From Monocercomonoides exilis (lineage: Eukaryota; Preaxostyla; Oxymonadida; Polymastigidae): 64,000 bases of DNA. The DNA lies in NCBI GenBank assembly GCA_001643675.2, contig LSRY02000013.1:1366501-1430500 (forward strand). The letters are read 5' to 3'. The notes beneath the pieces were generated by a model. It ran no database searches, was not told the origin of the DNA, and worked only from the letters and a program-made list of their open reading frames with translations. This document shows, piece by piece, positions 40,418-51,200 of the stretch. The position numbers and the translations under genes are program-made. Each line of letters opens with the position of its first letter. Within the stretch, counting starts at the first letter, position 1.

Positions 40418-42262
40418 GGGGCACGAATTATTGGGAAAGGAGTAATCCCTGTATGGAGGAGCAAAGCCGCGAAGGAATCACTCAAGAAAACAGGAGTATT
40501 CAACCCTTTGGAGCATCAGAGTCAAGAAGCCCAACAAGCCTTTTCAGAGATGATCAAGAAGGAACTGGAAACAAATATCATCAAGCCGATTCAGGAGAAG
40601 GATGTGAAGCATTTGAATCCAGTTTTTGTAATCAGAAAGAAAGACGGTGGCTGGAGGCAAATCGTGGATTGCCGAAGACTCAACAATGCTATCAAGACGA
40701 TTTATTACAAGCAAGAAGACCACAGAACAGTGGAGAAAATTATACAAGAAAAGGATTACGCAGTCACATTGGACTTGAGCCAAGCTTATTATCTTATAAA
40801 AGTCAGCGAAGAATTATCACCATTCCTTTCGTTCGTTTTCAAAGGAAAATATTACGCTTTCCACGGAATGCCTTTCGGATACAAAGATGCGCCTCGAACG
40901 TTCACAAAAGTGATGAGGAAAGTTCTAAAATACATGAGGGAGGAATGGAGTGTGAGAGCCATTGCATACCTGGACGATATTGTTCTTCTTCATCAAGACC
41001 CGCAGGAACTCAATATTATTGTGGAGAAAACTCTTTCGATGTTCAACAAATTGGGACTGTTGCTCAATTCGGAAAAATGTCATTTAATTCCAAGTCAGCA
41101 GTTCAAATTTTTGGGCTTCCAATGGGATACCAATCAGTTTGTGGTACAGATAGAGGAATCGAAGAAAACCGAGCTGATGAAAGAGTGCAAGAAATGGAGG
41201 AGGATTGCCCAGAACAACAGAGTTGTTTCGATAAAGAAGTTTGCCTCGTTGATAGGGAAACTGAACGCAACAAGATTCGTGTATCAAGAAGCCTCCCTGA
41301 ATTTGTCACAACTGTACAAACTCCTAAACAAAGCTTTGAGTCTGAATGGATGGCAAGGAAAAATGCGCGTGAATGCATCGATAACAAATTGCCTCATGAA
41401 GTGGAGCGAAAGGCTGAAAGAGAATCAATCAAGGAGATTGAATCCAGTGTTTCGACCGGAAGCAGTTCTTACAACAGATGCATCAGGGTTTGCCATAGGC
41501 GCAACACTAAAAGTCAACAATCAAATGCTGGACTTTTACAAACTTCTTCCTCCTCCAGTCAGAAACCAAAGTTCAAATTACAGAGAGCTATTCGCTATCA
41601 ATCAAGCCATCGCGCATTTCTCAAATTCCATTCAAAATCAAGAAATAAGAAATCTACTTATTCGATCAGACAACACAACAGCAGTTTACAATCTGAATCG
41701 ATGGGGAGCCGGTCCGAATCTCAGAACCCTTCTGAAGAAAATATGGAATCAAACCCAAGCGCTGAAAGTAGTTGTGAAAGCTCAACATATTCCCGGAGAG
41801 AGAAACGTCAGAGCAGATGGCCTATCGAGATTGGCAAAAGGAGGAGATTACGAAGTCGAACAAGAAGCACTCGAAGAGATCACCAATCAGCTTCAGATGC
41901 ACATCACACTCGATGCGTTCGCAACAAAAGAAAACACAAAATCAACGAGATGGTGCGGACCAGGAAGCAATTTAAGTCAAGACGGGTTACAAATTTCTTG
42001 GAAAAACGAGACAGTTCTTGCGCATCCACCGGTTCCTTTGATTCCAGCAGTGATCCGAAAAGCAGCGATGGAGAAAGCTCGAGTTCTTCTTCTTCTTCCA
42101 GATTGGAAAGGTCAGATATGGGAACCTCTACTGAACAACACAAATCACATCTCTTGGACATGGAGGAGAACGGAGGAGATAATAAGGGAAGGAAGATGGA
42201 TGAAGCAAATGAATGCTACGCTTCCACCAGGAAGACTGAGGATATGCCTAATCAATCCATAA
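40418..42262 (+). CDS. Reverse transcriptase-RNase H of DIRS element 2
   Basis: Open from 40418, just after a TGA at 40415-40417; homologous-looking sequence (REEWEKI) continues upstream of that TGA, so the 5' end is probably damaged. RT motifs in order: WRQIVDCRRLNNA, VTLDLSQAYYLIKV, FHGMPFGYKDAPRTF, the active-site YLDD in IAYLDDIVLLH, and KFLGFQWD. RNase H follows, with LTTDASGFAIGA, a central Asp in LIRSDNTTAVYNL, and IPGERNVRADGLSRLA. The C-terminal linker is LLLLPDWKGQIWEPLL. By family it makes element cDNA. A second frame is open throughout this region. Confidence 0.85.
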   Translation, partial: GARIIGKGVIPVWRSKAAKESLKKTGVFNPLEHQSQEAQQAFSEMIKKELETNIIKPIQEKDVKHLNPVFVIRKKDGGWRQIVDCRRLNNAIKTIYYKQEDHRTVEKIIQEKDYAVTLDLSQAYYLIKVSEELSPFLSFVFKGKYYAFHGMPFGYKDAPRTFTKVMRKVLKYMREEWSVRAIAYLDDIVLLHQDPQELNIIVEKTLSMFNKLGLLLNSEKCHLIPSQQFKFLGFQWDTNQFVVQIEESKKTELMKECKKWRRIAQNNRVVSIKKFASLIGKLNATRFVYQEASLNLSQLYKLLNKALSLNGWQGKMRVNASITNCLMKWSERLKENQSRRLNPVFRPEAVLTTDASGFAIGATLKVNNQMLDFYKLLPPPVRNQSSNYRELFAINQAIAHFSNSIQNQEIRNLLIRSDNTTAVYNLNRWGAGPNLRTLLKKIWNQTQALKVVVKAQHIPGERNVRADGLSRLAKGGDYEVEQEALEEITNQLQMHITLDAFATKENTKSTRWCGPGSNLSQDGLQISWKNETVLAHPPVPLIPAVIRKAAMEKARVLLLLPDWKGQIWEPLLNNTNHISWTWRRTEEIIREGRWMKQMNATLPPGRLRICLINP

Positions 42263-43581
42263 CCGAAAAGGGAGAATCGTGGTGGAACGAGATTTTGGCA
42301 TCAAGAAGCATGTCACGTGAACTGGCCGAAGAGTGCAAAAACAGCGTCGCTAGTGCAACATGGATGGGATACACTTATGGTTTCGCACATTTCAAAGACA
42401 AATGGGATCAGTTGAAATTCAAAGACATACCTTCTAAATTTCAGATTTGGCAAAAAAGATGCTTGGATGTGTTTGTCGCCTTGAAAAACAACGGAATGAA
42501 AGCTTCTTCATTGAGAATTGTCAGATCTGCCATTTCCTTTCTAACATCAGTATTATACGGAAAATCACTTGGGGAGAACACCTTGATTTCAATCCTGTTT
42601 AGATCATTCAGGAGATCGGAATGCAGAAAGAAAAAGAGACAAGATGATATGTGGAACCCTCAACAACTCTTCACGCATATAGAAACTATTGGAAAGAACG
42701 AAAATTTGTCATTCTCGCAGCTAACAAGGAAAACAATTTGTTTGTGTATGATGTTCTCTGCGTGCCGCTTTACAGAACTGGAAAGAATCAATCTCAAGGA
42801 ATCAGAAATAGATAAGCAATCAATTAACCTGAATACATCACTAAAAACTGGACTTGAAAAAAGCAACATTGTCATCCCATTCCTCGACAAGGAAAGTTTG
42901 ATATGTCCAGCAACAGCCGTTAAAGATTTATGGGATCGTGTAAAAATTCACAATCCAGCTTCTTATAAACTATTTCTGAGTTCTTCAACATATGATCCAA
43001 TGAATGCCCGAGCAATTCGAAAAGCAGCCAGTGAAATGATGAAAGATGCAAGAATCCCTTCGAACTACAGCCCATACACCTTGAAACATGCTTCAATATC
43101 AGCCTTAACAATGGCAGGAACTCCAGTCGAACAGGTGGCAAAATTCGCAAGATTATCCCCCAGTAGCAACACAGTGATTAAACATTATTTCAAATCTAAC
43201 ATATCAAACAAGATGGCCCAGATTATTTCGTCGAATCAGGAGACAAAGAAAGCAATTCAACAGCCTTCCACAATTCCCCCATCCATATCCACACCAGACG
43301 AAAAAGATTCCATTGTTCCCATCAATCAACATTTACGTTGGCCAGAAGGCCATGAAACAGAGAAAGCAAGAGAAGAGATCTCACAACCAGACCATATTGA
43401 AGAACCAGATGATAATGAGTCTCAATCCATCCACAAAAAGCAATCAAATACCACGAACAATGAAAACAAGAAAGACGAAAATGAAATCATCGAAGAAAAA
43501 TGCATCCAGTTCATTATTCGAACAAGATCACAGAGACGAAAAGAAATGATGGAAAGAGAAAATTCAGAAAGTAATCCATAA
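42263..43581 (+). CDS. Tyrosine recombinase of DIRS element 2
   Basis: The recognisable protein begins around 42263 (ITEKGESWWNEILASRSMS), but the same frame is open back to 40267, overlapping the whole RT-RNase H gene. An N-terminal SAM-like helical domain (SVASATWMGYTYGFAHFKDK) precedes the catalytic domain: Arg in SACRFTELERI, Lys-His in YTLKHASISAL, and Tyr in VIKHYFKSN. A hydrophilic, highly charged tail follows to the TAA at 43581. By family it integrates the circular DNA intermediate. No internal stop. Confidence 0.83.
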
Positions 43582-43597
43582 CGCCCAATTACTACAA

Positions 43598-43700
43598 ACT
43601 CTCAGATCGAAGAGAAGAAAGTGAATGAATGTTTTCTTGCAAATCAAAATGCTTGCGTTTTGATTGAAAAAGAAAATATGAAATTCACTTTCTTCTCTTC
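43598..43700 (+). repeat. Internal complementary region of DIRS element 2
   Basis: 43598-43665 is the reverse complement of the left end, and 43666-43700 that of the right end, joined at GTTTTGATT|GAAAAAG. It thus records the circle junction of the element, the hallmark of DIRS replication. Confidence 0.88.
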
Positions 43701-43870
43701 ACCCACCGCGTTTTCACTCCCACCCTGTGAAGAAAGCTTTAAGCAAGTTCCAGATGCAATACCAACCCAAAACCCATTTTGAAACCCATTTCACCTTTTT
43801 CTCTTCAAGCGCAATTTGTATTTTCACGCGCATTTTCCACACTTCACTTTTTTAAACTAGATTCGCTTGG

Positions 43871-43916
43871 GTGACTAACCCTTAAGTGATACTCTCAGAT
43901 CGAAGAGAAGAAAGTG
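43871..43916 (-). repeat. Right inverted terminal repeat of DIRS element 2
   Basis: Exact inverted partner of 39413-39458, starting GTGACTAACCCTTAAG. A further 20 bases outside it (43917-43936) are unique to this end. Confidence 0.9.
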
Positions 43917-43936
43917 AATTTCATATTTTCTTTTTC

Positions 43937-46140
43937 AAAAAAAAACACCAATTTTTGTTGTCTGTTGAAGGAGTTGAAGAAGATGTTGATAAATGAAATG
44001 AAATGAAATGGATGTGAACAGATGACATTTTTCCATCAGAATTGTGAATGAAAAATGAAATGAAGACCCACCTATTAATTGATCTGCTCAGAGGAAGGAA
44101 AGCGAAAGAATTTATTTTTGGTTCATGTGGTGGAATTGTTGAATTGTTGGACAAAAATACATCAGAGGATTGATGATTAATTAAAGAAGTGACAGAAATC
44201 GACAAAAATGTTGAAGATGGAAAAATCAAAAAGAAAATGAAGGAAAATGACGAGGAGGGGGAAGAAGAAGAAGAAGAAGAAAAATCTGAAAGAGAAATGA
44301 AAAGAAATGAGTTCGATGATGCTCCTCAGAAATAGCAAATCAACAAAGGCGAACAAGAATCATCTGATGAAAATGCATTCATCATGCACAGATTCAAATT
44401 TCATAATAGTGAACAGCAACAACAGACAGTAGTTTCTTTGTGTGTTGCATCATGAGAATTTGATGGCTATTCAAACAACAAATTCTCAAATACAAAGAAG
44501 ACCTTCTTTCCACCAGCTTTGTTAAAAAAACAATCGTTAATGAAGAAATCAAAAAAGAATGAGACTGAAAAGAAACCATTTAATCAACAAAAATGCAACT
44601 TTCGATGAATTGTCTCCTGGGAATGACGTTCAAAATAAAAAATTCTGTTGGTTTAATGGAATAATAATTTTTTAAAATTACATAAAAAATAATTAGTTTT
44701 GCATTGATGAAAAAAATCCTTCAAAAGAACACACATGCTTTTCCTGTTACAAAAACAGAAGATTGTCCAATCACTGATACTGTCAATCTCATTTTTCTTG
44801 TTTCCATGCTCCTTTTTCCGTCATCCTTTTTCACCCTAAAATATCATTCTTTCTATGTTTTCATTCACATTTTATTCTGAAAAAAATATCTCCGAATTTA
44901 TTCTTTTCAAGAGCCTTCCAATTGTTGGCGTTCATTCTTTCAACTTCATCCATATTCTTTGAAATCGAATTTGTTTTTCTTCTCATCTCCCAATTGAATA
45001 AGGAAAATATGCAATTCCCATCTGCTGATTGTATCTCAGCATCCGACTCTCTTCTGATGTTCCCCTCAGAAAGGCAATGGATTGTTCATAAACATCATTT
45101 ATCAGATTCTTGGACTCTGAGAAGGCCACAGATGGAAACATCTTCAAAATGAACAAGAACAATAATATATGCAAACATGCAAATATTTTGATTTTTTGAA
45201 AATAGCTGAATTTCTTTCCAAGATGCTTATCTTTACAATCATCTTGCCCAATTCCATCAACGATGTCCCTCCTTCGCTGTCTCGTTCCTTCAAGCAAATT
45301 ATAACTGCCCATTTTGCATAAATTATTCATTCATCGATTTCTCATTCATCCTGTTGCAATTCTTGCACAAAATATTGCTTTTGATCAAAGCATCCATAAC
45401 AACAATACTGAAAAGATATTGTGTTATTTCTCTTTGTTGCACCTTCTCAAAAATGCAAATGAAAAAAGACACGGAATGGATAAATATTTTTTCGTTTCTA
45501 TTTTGATAATTTATTTTTCACCAATTTCTTCCATCTGTTCATATGCGAATTCAATGTTAATGATAAAAATGGAATTGTATTTTGAATGCAATGGATTTTC
45601 AAAAATGCAGAAGACGAACAACACAAAAAAGTTCACAGGTCTTCAATTGCAGTTGCATTTGAATTTTTGATTATCGTAATTTTTTCTTTGTTTTTCTTTC
45701 TTTCTTTTTTTTTCATCAAAGAATTGTTTTCTGAACTGGAGCATTGCAATGAGGAAGATCAAAAGCAGAAAATTGAAGAATTGAATGGAATGATTGATGA
45801 AATGGATGGAATTGAAATTCATCGGACTTTCACAAAAGAATTGTTCAACAAAATTGACAAAATGATTGAAGAAAAGAAAACATCTGTGGAAAATATCATA
45901 AGATTGTTAAAGCATGTTGGATTTTGCAAAGTTCTTTTGAACTTGTGGTGTTATGGCTTTTATTGTTCTTCACTGTCCATGAGATTTGAGAAAATGATTG
46001 TTGATGAAAATAAGAAAAAAGAAGAAAAGAACGAAAAGCTTCTTGTTGACCTTTGTGAATGCTATCTTTTGTTTGTCAACATATTAAATGCAGAATTGAT
46101 ACCTATTTGTATGTCTTGCCTTTTAAAGTTGCATTAAAGA
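43937..46140 (+). repeat. Copy A' of the 2.2-kb direct duplication
   Basis: Begins at the first base after DIRS element 2, at the same run of nine A that starts copy A at 37166, and has essentially the same length. Sequence beyond about 46140 continues the interrupted gene, which copy A lacks. Confidence 0.85.
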
Positions 46141-46963
46141 AAGAAGAAAACGAAGATGTGCGAAAAGAAGTGGAATTGGCACTGCTGGCTTTGAAAAATA
46201 TCGGGATGTAGGTGGTGTGCGTTATTCGTTTATTTATTTATTGAACTGTTTTTGGTAGGAAATAGAAAAAGAACAATATCTGAATGAAATCAACGAGAAC
46301 ATCCATTTTCATCAGGAGAATCACAATCTCACAAAGCTTGCCTATCAGTGTGCTTGGGAGTTTATGATAAAGAGATTTGACAACAACAACAGTTTGGGGA
46401 AAGTGGTTGTGAATGAATTGCATTTTGTGAGAGAGGCAGCAAGAAAACTTGAAGAATTATCAAAATGTGTTGATTGGACGAGAAAAAAAAAAGAAAATGG
46501 AGGAAAAGAAGAGAGAAAAGAGTTTCTTTTGATGGGATGGATACATATTTTGGAGTATTTCTTTAACTCCTGAAAATTGTGGAGCGAGGAATTTGTAGAG
46601 CTAATAGAAAGCATCATTCGAGTATTTCAAGCGTCAAGGGATAATTACAGAGATATTCGCAATCAATGTATTTCTTTGTTTGAAGCAGCATTGAATGGCA
46701 GTGCCATTGAAGTCCACGACTTGTTGAAAGGAAGAGCCGTTGATATTGTTTTGGAGGAAATTTATAGGCAAACGCAAAATGACAGAATGACATATGATGG
46801 CATGAGATTTTTCAATTCAGTTTCACAGCGATTGAAAGAGGTGGAGAAAAATGAGAAAAAAGAAGCGAAAAGAAAATCAGCCAAAATGGAGTTTTTTGAA
46901 AAGATGAAAGAGGAAGGATATGAATATATCATCACAAGCTTTCATGAAATATTTGATTTTTAA
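45720..46963 (+). pseudogene. Helical Lys/Glu-rich family gene, broken
   Basis: The 5' part (45720-46137) encodes ELFSELEHCNEEDQKQKIEE, then LLKHVGFCKVLLNL. A frameshift near 46130 moves the signal to another frame (KKEENEDVRKEVELALLAL). A GTAGGTGGTG...TTGGTAG interval at 46210-46260 resembles an intron but leaves the phase wrong. The frame then runs from 46261 (EIEKEQYLNEINENIHFHQE) to a TGA at 46571-46573, resumes in frame at once (KLWSEEFVELIESIIRVF), and ends YEYIITSFHEIFDF at 46963. All parts belong to one repeat-helical family known to me from oxymonads. Function unknown. At least one frameshift and one nonsense codon make it a pseudogene. Confidence 0.68.
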
Positions 46964-47995
46964 AAGGTGAATTTGGTCCAGAATTATCGTTGAACATTTT
47001 AGATTATTTTGTGAATGCATGATGAAATGAAATGTTAAGAATTAGGTAACTCAAAACTTTTATTTTCATTTTTGCATCCATTCACAAAATCAAAATCAAA
47101 CAGTCATTTAAGTTTCATAAAAATATCTTTTTTTTTCACTCCTTGAAAAGAATCAAAAAGCAACAATGTTCAAAAATATAAATCAACATGGGAATTCTTA
47201 TTGATATCATATATATTTAATCACAAAATTCAGTTAGATAATTTGTTTTGAATATTGTTAAAATCGGAAATAATCGCATAGGGCTTAGAACAACTTTTTG
47301 TGTTTTAATCCGATTGTGATTATATGCGATCTGACTTTAATAAGGCAAAAATTGTAAATGCTTTATTTATAAATTTCTTGAAAGGAAATTATTTTATTTT
47401 CAGAAATTTATCGCTAATATCCATTTTGGAAAAGCGACAACCGTATTATTATTTTGTTTTATTCAATAATTTTGACTAATCTGAACACTTATTTAAAATG
47501 TTGAAATTTTGAAATTTGAGATTGAAAAATCGAATTTTCACAGAAAAAATTACACTTGGTGAATGTTATTGTGATTGCGGACAATTATCCATGAAAATAC
47601 TTAAAGCAAATAAAACTTTTTTTCCAACAGTTTTTTTTCAAAAACCAAAAAAAGTTCCAATATTGATTGAGTTCCATTTGAAAGTTCACCATAAACATTT
47701 GTCAAATGAAGAAGACGATTAATTCGCTAACATCGTTTAATATCCGATACTGACAGAAAATTGTTGTTTACAAAATAATAGAAACATTTTCACTTATCAT
47801 TTTAAAAAATACAATTTCATTTATTGTTCACCAAACAAAATAGTTTTTTAACCTTGTAAATGATTCTTTAATCTTTGATTTATTGACATAAATAAAATTT
47901 AGGAAAAAATAAAGGTTCGTTAAGTTTCCACACAAAAAATTAAACATGAAAAATTCGAATTCCAAAAGTTCAAAAAAACCTGTATTTTTACAAAC
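46964..47995. other. AT-rich region, no supported gene
   Basis: The short frame at 47516-47722 is isolated and unrecognised. A palindrome-like pair at about 47265-47330 (ATCGGAAATAATCGCAT against ATCCGATTGTGATTATATGCG) is visible. Nothing else supportable. Confidence 0.35.
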
Positions 47996-48838
47996 ATGGA
48001 ATTAAGAATGTCAAGATCACAATCACTGAAAAAGCAGCTGGAAATAAAAAGGCTTCATGCAATAGGTTTTAGTCAAAATGCAAAAGCGAGAATAACAAAA
48101 CCATCTTGTGAATCCATATTAAAAAACATAAACACAAAAAACCTCATTTCACAAAGAATTTTCAAGTGCTAACATGGATGTCCCACATTTCTAACAAGAA
48201 AAACAGAAACATCGTCAAGAAAGCAGTGAATGAAAAATTGACTAATAGAGCAAGAGATATACCAAAGGAGACTTGCTTTCATTGTGGATTTACAACTGCT
48301 GGACTCCTGTTGAATAATGCCCCATCCAAGTACACTATACGAAAAAAGAAACCATTTGAAACAAAATATTCGAAACAACAGAGAAAGGACTTTGCTGAGA
48401 TTCATCAAAGAGATGATAATAAATAGAAGCACACTTATTTTGCAGATGTGAGAAAATTCAACCTCGATAAACAATACAGCAGTAGGATGACATGTGTTCC
48501 TTTGAATGATCCTGTTTCTTTTTATTACCAAAGTCAAATTTCGAAACAAAAACTGAGTGCGTGTGGTGCGGTTGGGATGGATTTCAAAAGTAATCTGTGA
48601 ATATTCGAAAATACTATTAATTAATTTTGATTATGTTAATGTTTTGAAACACGCTCCAAAACTGCAAGCTGATGTCAAGTGGAACTTTTTCTGGAGATTC
48701 GTTCATGATAATGCACCAATTCATAAATCAAAGCTCGAAAAAAAATACTGTGAAAACAATCGAATTCACACCATTCCATGGCCACCGTTCTCTCCAGATC
48801 TTTATCCAATTAAAAATGAATGGAAAATGTGAAGCGAT
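47996..48838 (+). pseudogene. Decayed Tc1/mariner-type transposase
   Basis: Coding signal is spread over three frames. At 47996 an N-terminal helix-turn-helix patch reads SLKKQLEIKRLHAIGFSQNA. 48166-48426 gives RARDIPKETCFHCGF. About 48430-48600 has RKFNLDKQYSS and LSACGAVGMDFKSNL, matching the mariner region around the first catalytic Asp. 48700-48830 gives FVHDNAPIHKSKLE and PWPPFSPDLYPIKNEW, the conserved block with the second Asp and the SPDLxPIEN signature. Many stops and shifts: inactive. I did not find its terminal repeats. Confidence 0.75.
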
Positions 48839-48951
48839 AGCCTCTATGAAGTAGAAATCCTAAAAACATCCATATCAGATTCGAAATATAGTCTCACAAC
48901 AAATTAGAAAAGAATGCCTCCATTCATGACTAATAATACAATTTTGTATAT

Positions 48952-48975
48952 GGGTGATTATTTTTGATATCATAA
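48952..48975 (+). repeat. Solo terminal-repeat motif
   Basis: GGGTGATTATTTTTGATATC followed by ATAA, identical to the left end of the 524-bp element at 16570. No matching right end is visible within several hundred bases, so it may be a truncated copy. Confidence 0.6.
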
Positions 48976-49636
48976 AAAATTACGAAGTTTGATCAAAAAT
49001 TTTTTCATAATGGGTCTGGTCGAAAAGAAAATTGAAAATGATGATCATGATAATTGATTGCTTTAAAAATAATTTTTATTATTTATTTGTTGATAAAAAT
49101 TTGTTTCTCATAATTTTTATTACAAATTTAGAAAAAAACATATTATTCTTATTCAAATAATATCAAAACTGAAGCAAACAGAACGAAATGCTCGTTCAAA
49201 CGTTAATAAAACATGATAATTATTATTACAATGCGTTATTAATCTATTTCTTATTTAAATATTTGTAAAATAATGTTACTGCAAAGAAATTATAAAATTT
49301 ATTTTGTAGATCATAAAATTTTTGTTGTTAACAAAAAATTTTCAAAACAAACATTGTCAAATTTGATAGTAACAAAAGGCATTAATCGAATAAACAACAA
49401 TTTGTTGTTTATACATGTTAAAAACAAACAATTCTTTTTTAAAAGTCATTTTGAATAATTGATCAACGTTGTCAAAAGAAATATAAGAAAAAATCTATGA
49501 AATTCATGCTCCACTTTAAACACTGAAAAAGATTTCACCTTGCAACCATTCTCGCATCATTTTCCTCATCTTTAAACCTTCCGCACTCCACTCATTCTCA
49601 TTTCACTTCTTTTTTTATCATTTTATATCTAGACAT
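48976..49636. other. AT-rich spacer
   Basis: No gene, RNA or repeat I can support. Confidence 0.35.
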
Positions 49637-50062
49637 TCACCCCTTCAGCTTCTTTCCTTTTGTCGCACTGATTCTTTTCCATGCAGGTTCTGCAAACACT
49701 CCTATCGTCTGCGATGGCTGATGAAGAAGAAGGGCGTGTGCCCATTGATCCAACTGCATCTCCGCTGTCTCCTTGAATGGCCTATTTCTCCACATCGCAG
49801 CTGCATCCACTTTCACCGTACTTGTATCTCATCTATTTGCTTTCTCTTTCTTCGCTGATTCTTCACTAGTGGCAGTCTTCCCGTCTGCTCTGACCAGCTC
49901 AACAGCTTCGAGGCTGAGTGCCTCAGAACCCAGAACAGCCTTCGCTTTTGACCCATCAAACATCTGCAACATTGTGAGTTCAGGTGACAGAAAGGTTCTT
50001 GTGTGCACAATCCGTGGAAGCGAAGATACTGTTGAGGGCTGACAGCAATGATGCGCCTTCAT
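49637..50062 (-). pseudogene. Unrecognised gene fragment with internal TGA
   Basis: On the minus strand a frame encodes LTMLQMFDGSKAKAVLGSEA and EAVELVRADGKTATSEESAK, meets a TGA at 49831-49829, and continues in the same frame with VKVDAAAMWRNRPFKETAEM, HALLLHQPSQTIGVFAE and a terminal stop at 49639-49637. Codon usage is GC-richer than the flanks, so this was a real protein. I do not recognise it. The 5' end is undefined. Confidence 0.5.
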
Positions 50063-50191
50063 AACGATTATTCACTGCTTGTTTCATCGGCACACATCTT
50101 CACACAGTGCATATGCTCCCATTCAATAATCATAGGCATTGACCATTTATCGATTGGAAAAAGCGTGAAAGCGACCCTTCCATCCCTCTCT

Positions 50192-50404
50192 TTATCTCCA
50201 CCTCCACTTAGCATTGAATGATTCCTTCGTGGCTAAGGATTTATTTCTCAGATGCCCAAAATCCCTAACCAAATCAACGAGTCCTTCTTTTCCATCAACG
50301 TCATCAAGCCCCCTCTTTCCAAAAATACCTTTATCTGCGGCTCCGACTCCTGCTCTCCCGCCCTCGACACCGATCCCGATGTCTATATCCTCCCCTTTCA
50401 TCAC
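50192..50404 (-). other. Short Gly/Asp-rich open frame
   Basis: Encodes GEDIDIGIGVEGGRAGVGAA then LVDLVRDFGHLRNKSL. Composition suggests former coding sequence, perhaps the same gene as 49637-50062. No family recognised. Confidence 0.3.
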
Positions 50405-50919
50405 CTTCTTCCGCTCCCACCAGATATTCCTCTACCAAGACACGCACCATCTTCAATGTCCGATTCCAATCAGTAACTGAAAGCCTTGTTCTTGTTCACT
50501 TCACCTCAGATATTCCGTTTTTGTTGAGTTTCTCAGCGCTTCACTCATATAAAAGCCGGATCTCCTTCCGTTCCTCTTTATCGTCCATATGCTATTCTGT
50601 CTTCAACCTTGATGAATAATATTTTGATGTATCTCTCTTACTTCTTTTCATTCGCTGGCCTGTTCTTTTACCTCAATTCTGAACTGCTATATGCTTGCAA
50701 GGGAGCACTTCACTTCTCAAAACCTGCTCTTCGTGATCGCACATCCTCCTGATTCTTTCTCTTCCACATCATCCTTTCCTCTTTCAACGCTGCCTCGTCC
50801 TCGCTTGTGTTCGATGATAGCTCTGACAGCTCGGTAGAACATCTAATCGCTACAGATCTCGTAATTGTTGTTAAAGAAATATTCCTTCATACTTTGATCC
50901 AAATCGATCAGAAAGCTCC

Positions 50920-51200
50920 TTTATTTTGATGCGCTTTATCTTTACTATCATTTTTCTCGACCAGCTCTGTAGAAGCATGCTTGTAGGCCACTTTCAACTC
51001 ACCAACGACATCCTCTCCATCCTGAATTACCCCTCCACGCTCCGCAATCTTATCTGCTCCAACACCTGTGTTCTAAACATCGCCTCACTCAATGGAGGAC
51101 GCGGCATTCCACTTGATACATCCTTGTTGCTCCTCAAAAGCGGATATGCTCTCTTCTGCGTTGCTTCTCAACACCCTCCCCCACTCTTTGTTGCTGTACT
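50920..51200 (+). pseudogene. Fragment of a receptor-type gene (juxtamembrane region)
   Basis: The frame 50926-51357 contains LTNDILSILNYPSTLRNLIC, LNIASLNGGRGIPLDTSLLL and LFVAVLQ. These align in order with SLRRNIICSDS, SLKGGDG, SSLWILNDGC and FFIPKLEE of the receptor at 26122-33909. Only this block is present, on the strand opposite to the other receptor copies, and the sequence after LFVAVLQ does not match. A degraded fragment. Confidence 0.6.

Larger units (their letters stand above)
39371..43936 (+). mobile_element. DIRS-type tyrosine-recombinase retroelement 2, structurally complete
   Basis: 4566 bp. Inverted terminal repeats (39413-39458 and 43871-43916) match over 46 bp. An internal complementary region at 43598-43700 is the reverse complement of the left end (39371-39438) joined to that of the right end (43902-43936), which fixes both termini. 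Gag-like, RT-RNase H and tyrosine recombinase ORFs lie between. There is no target duplication, as expected for DIRS. A TGA at 40415 near the start of the RT region is the only obvious lesion. The element sits exactly between two copies of a 2.2-kb host sequence. Confidence 0.88.

Noticed and set aside
46210-46260. Intron in the helical-family gene
   Set aside because: Splice-like ends exist, but joining them leaves the wrong phase and an immediate stop. It may be a decayed intron.
47996-48975. Motif at 48952 as right terminus of the mariner remnant
   Set aside because: By comparison with 16570-17093 it is a left end and points away from the transposase.
20097-49831. TGA as a sense codon in this genome
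   Set aside because: TGA ends several convincing genes (308, 7856, 49637), and the in-frame TGAs do not align with one consistent amino acid in relatives. Nonsense mutation explains them better.
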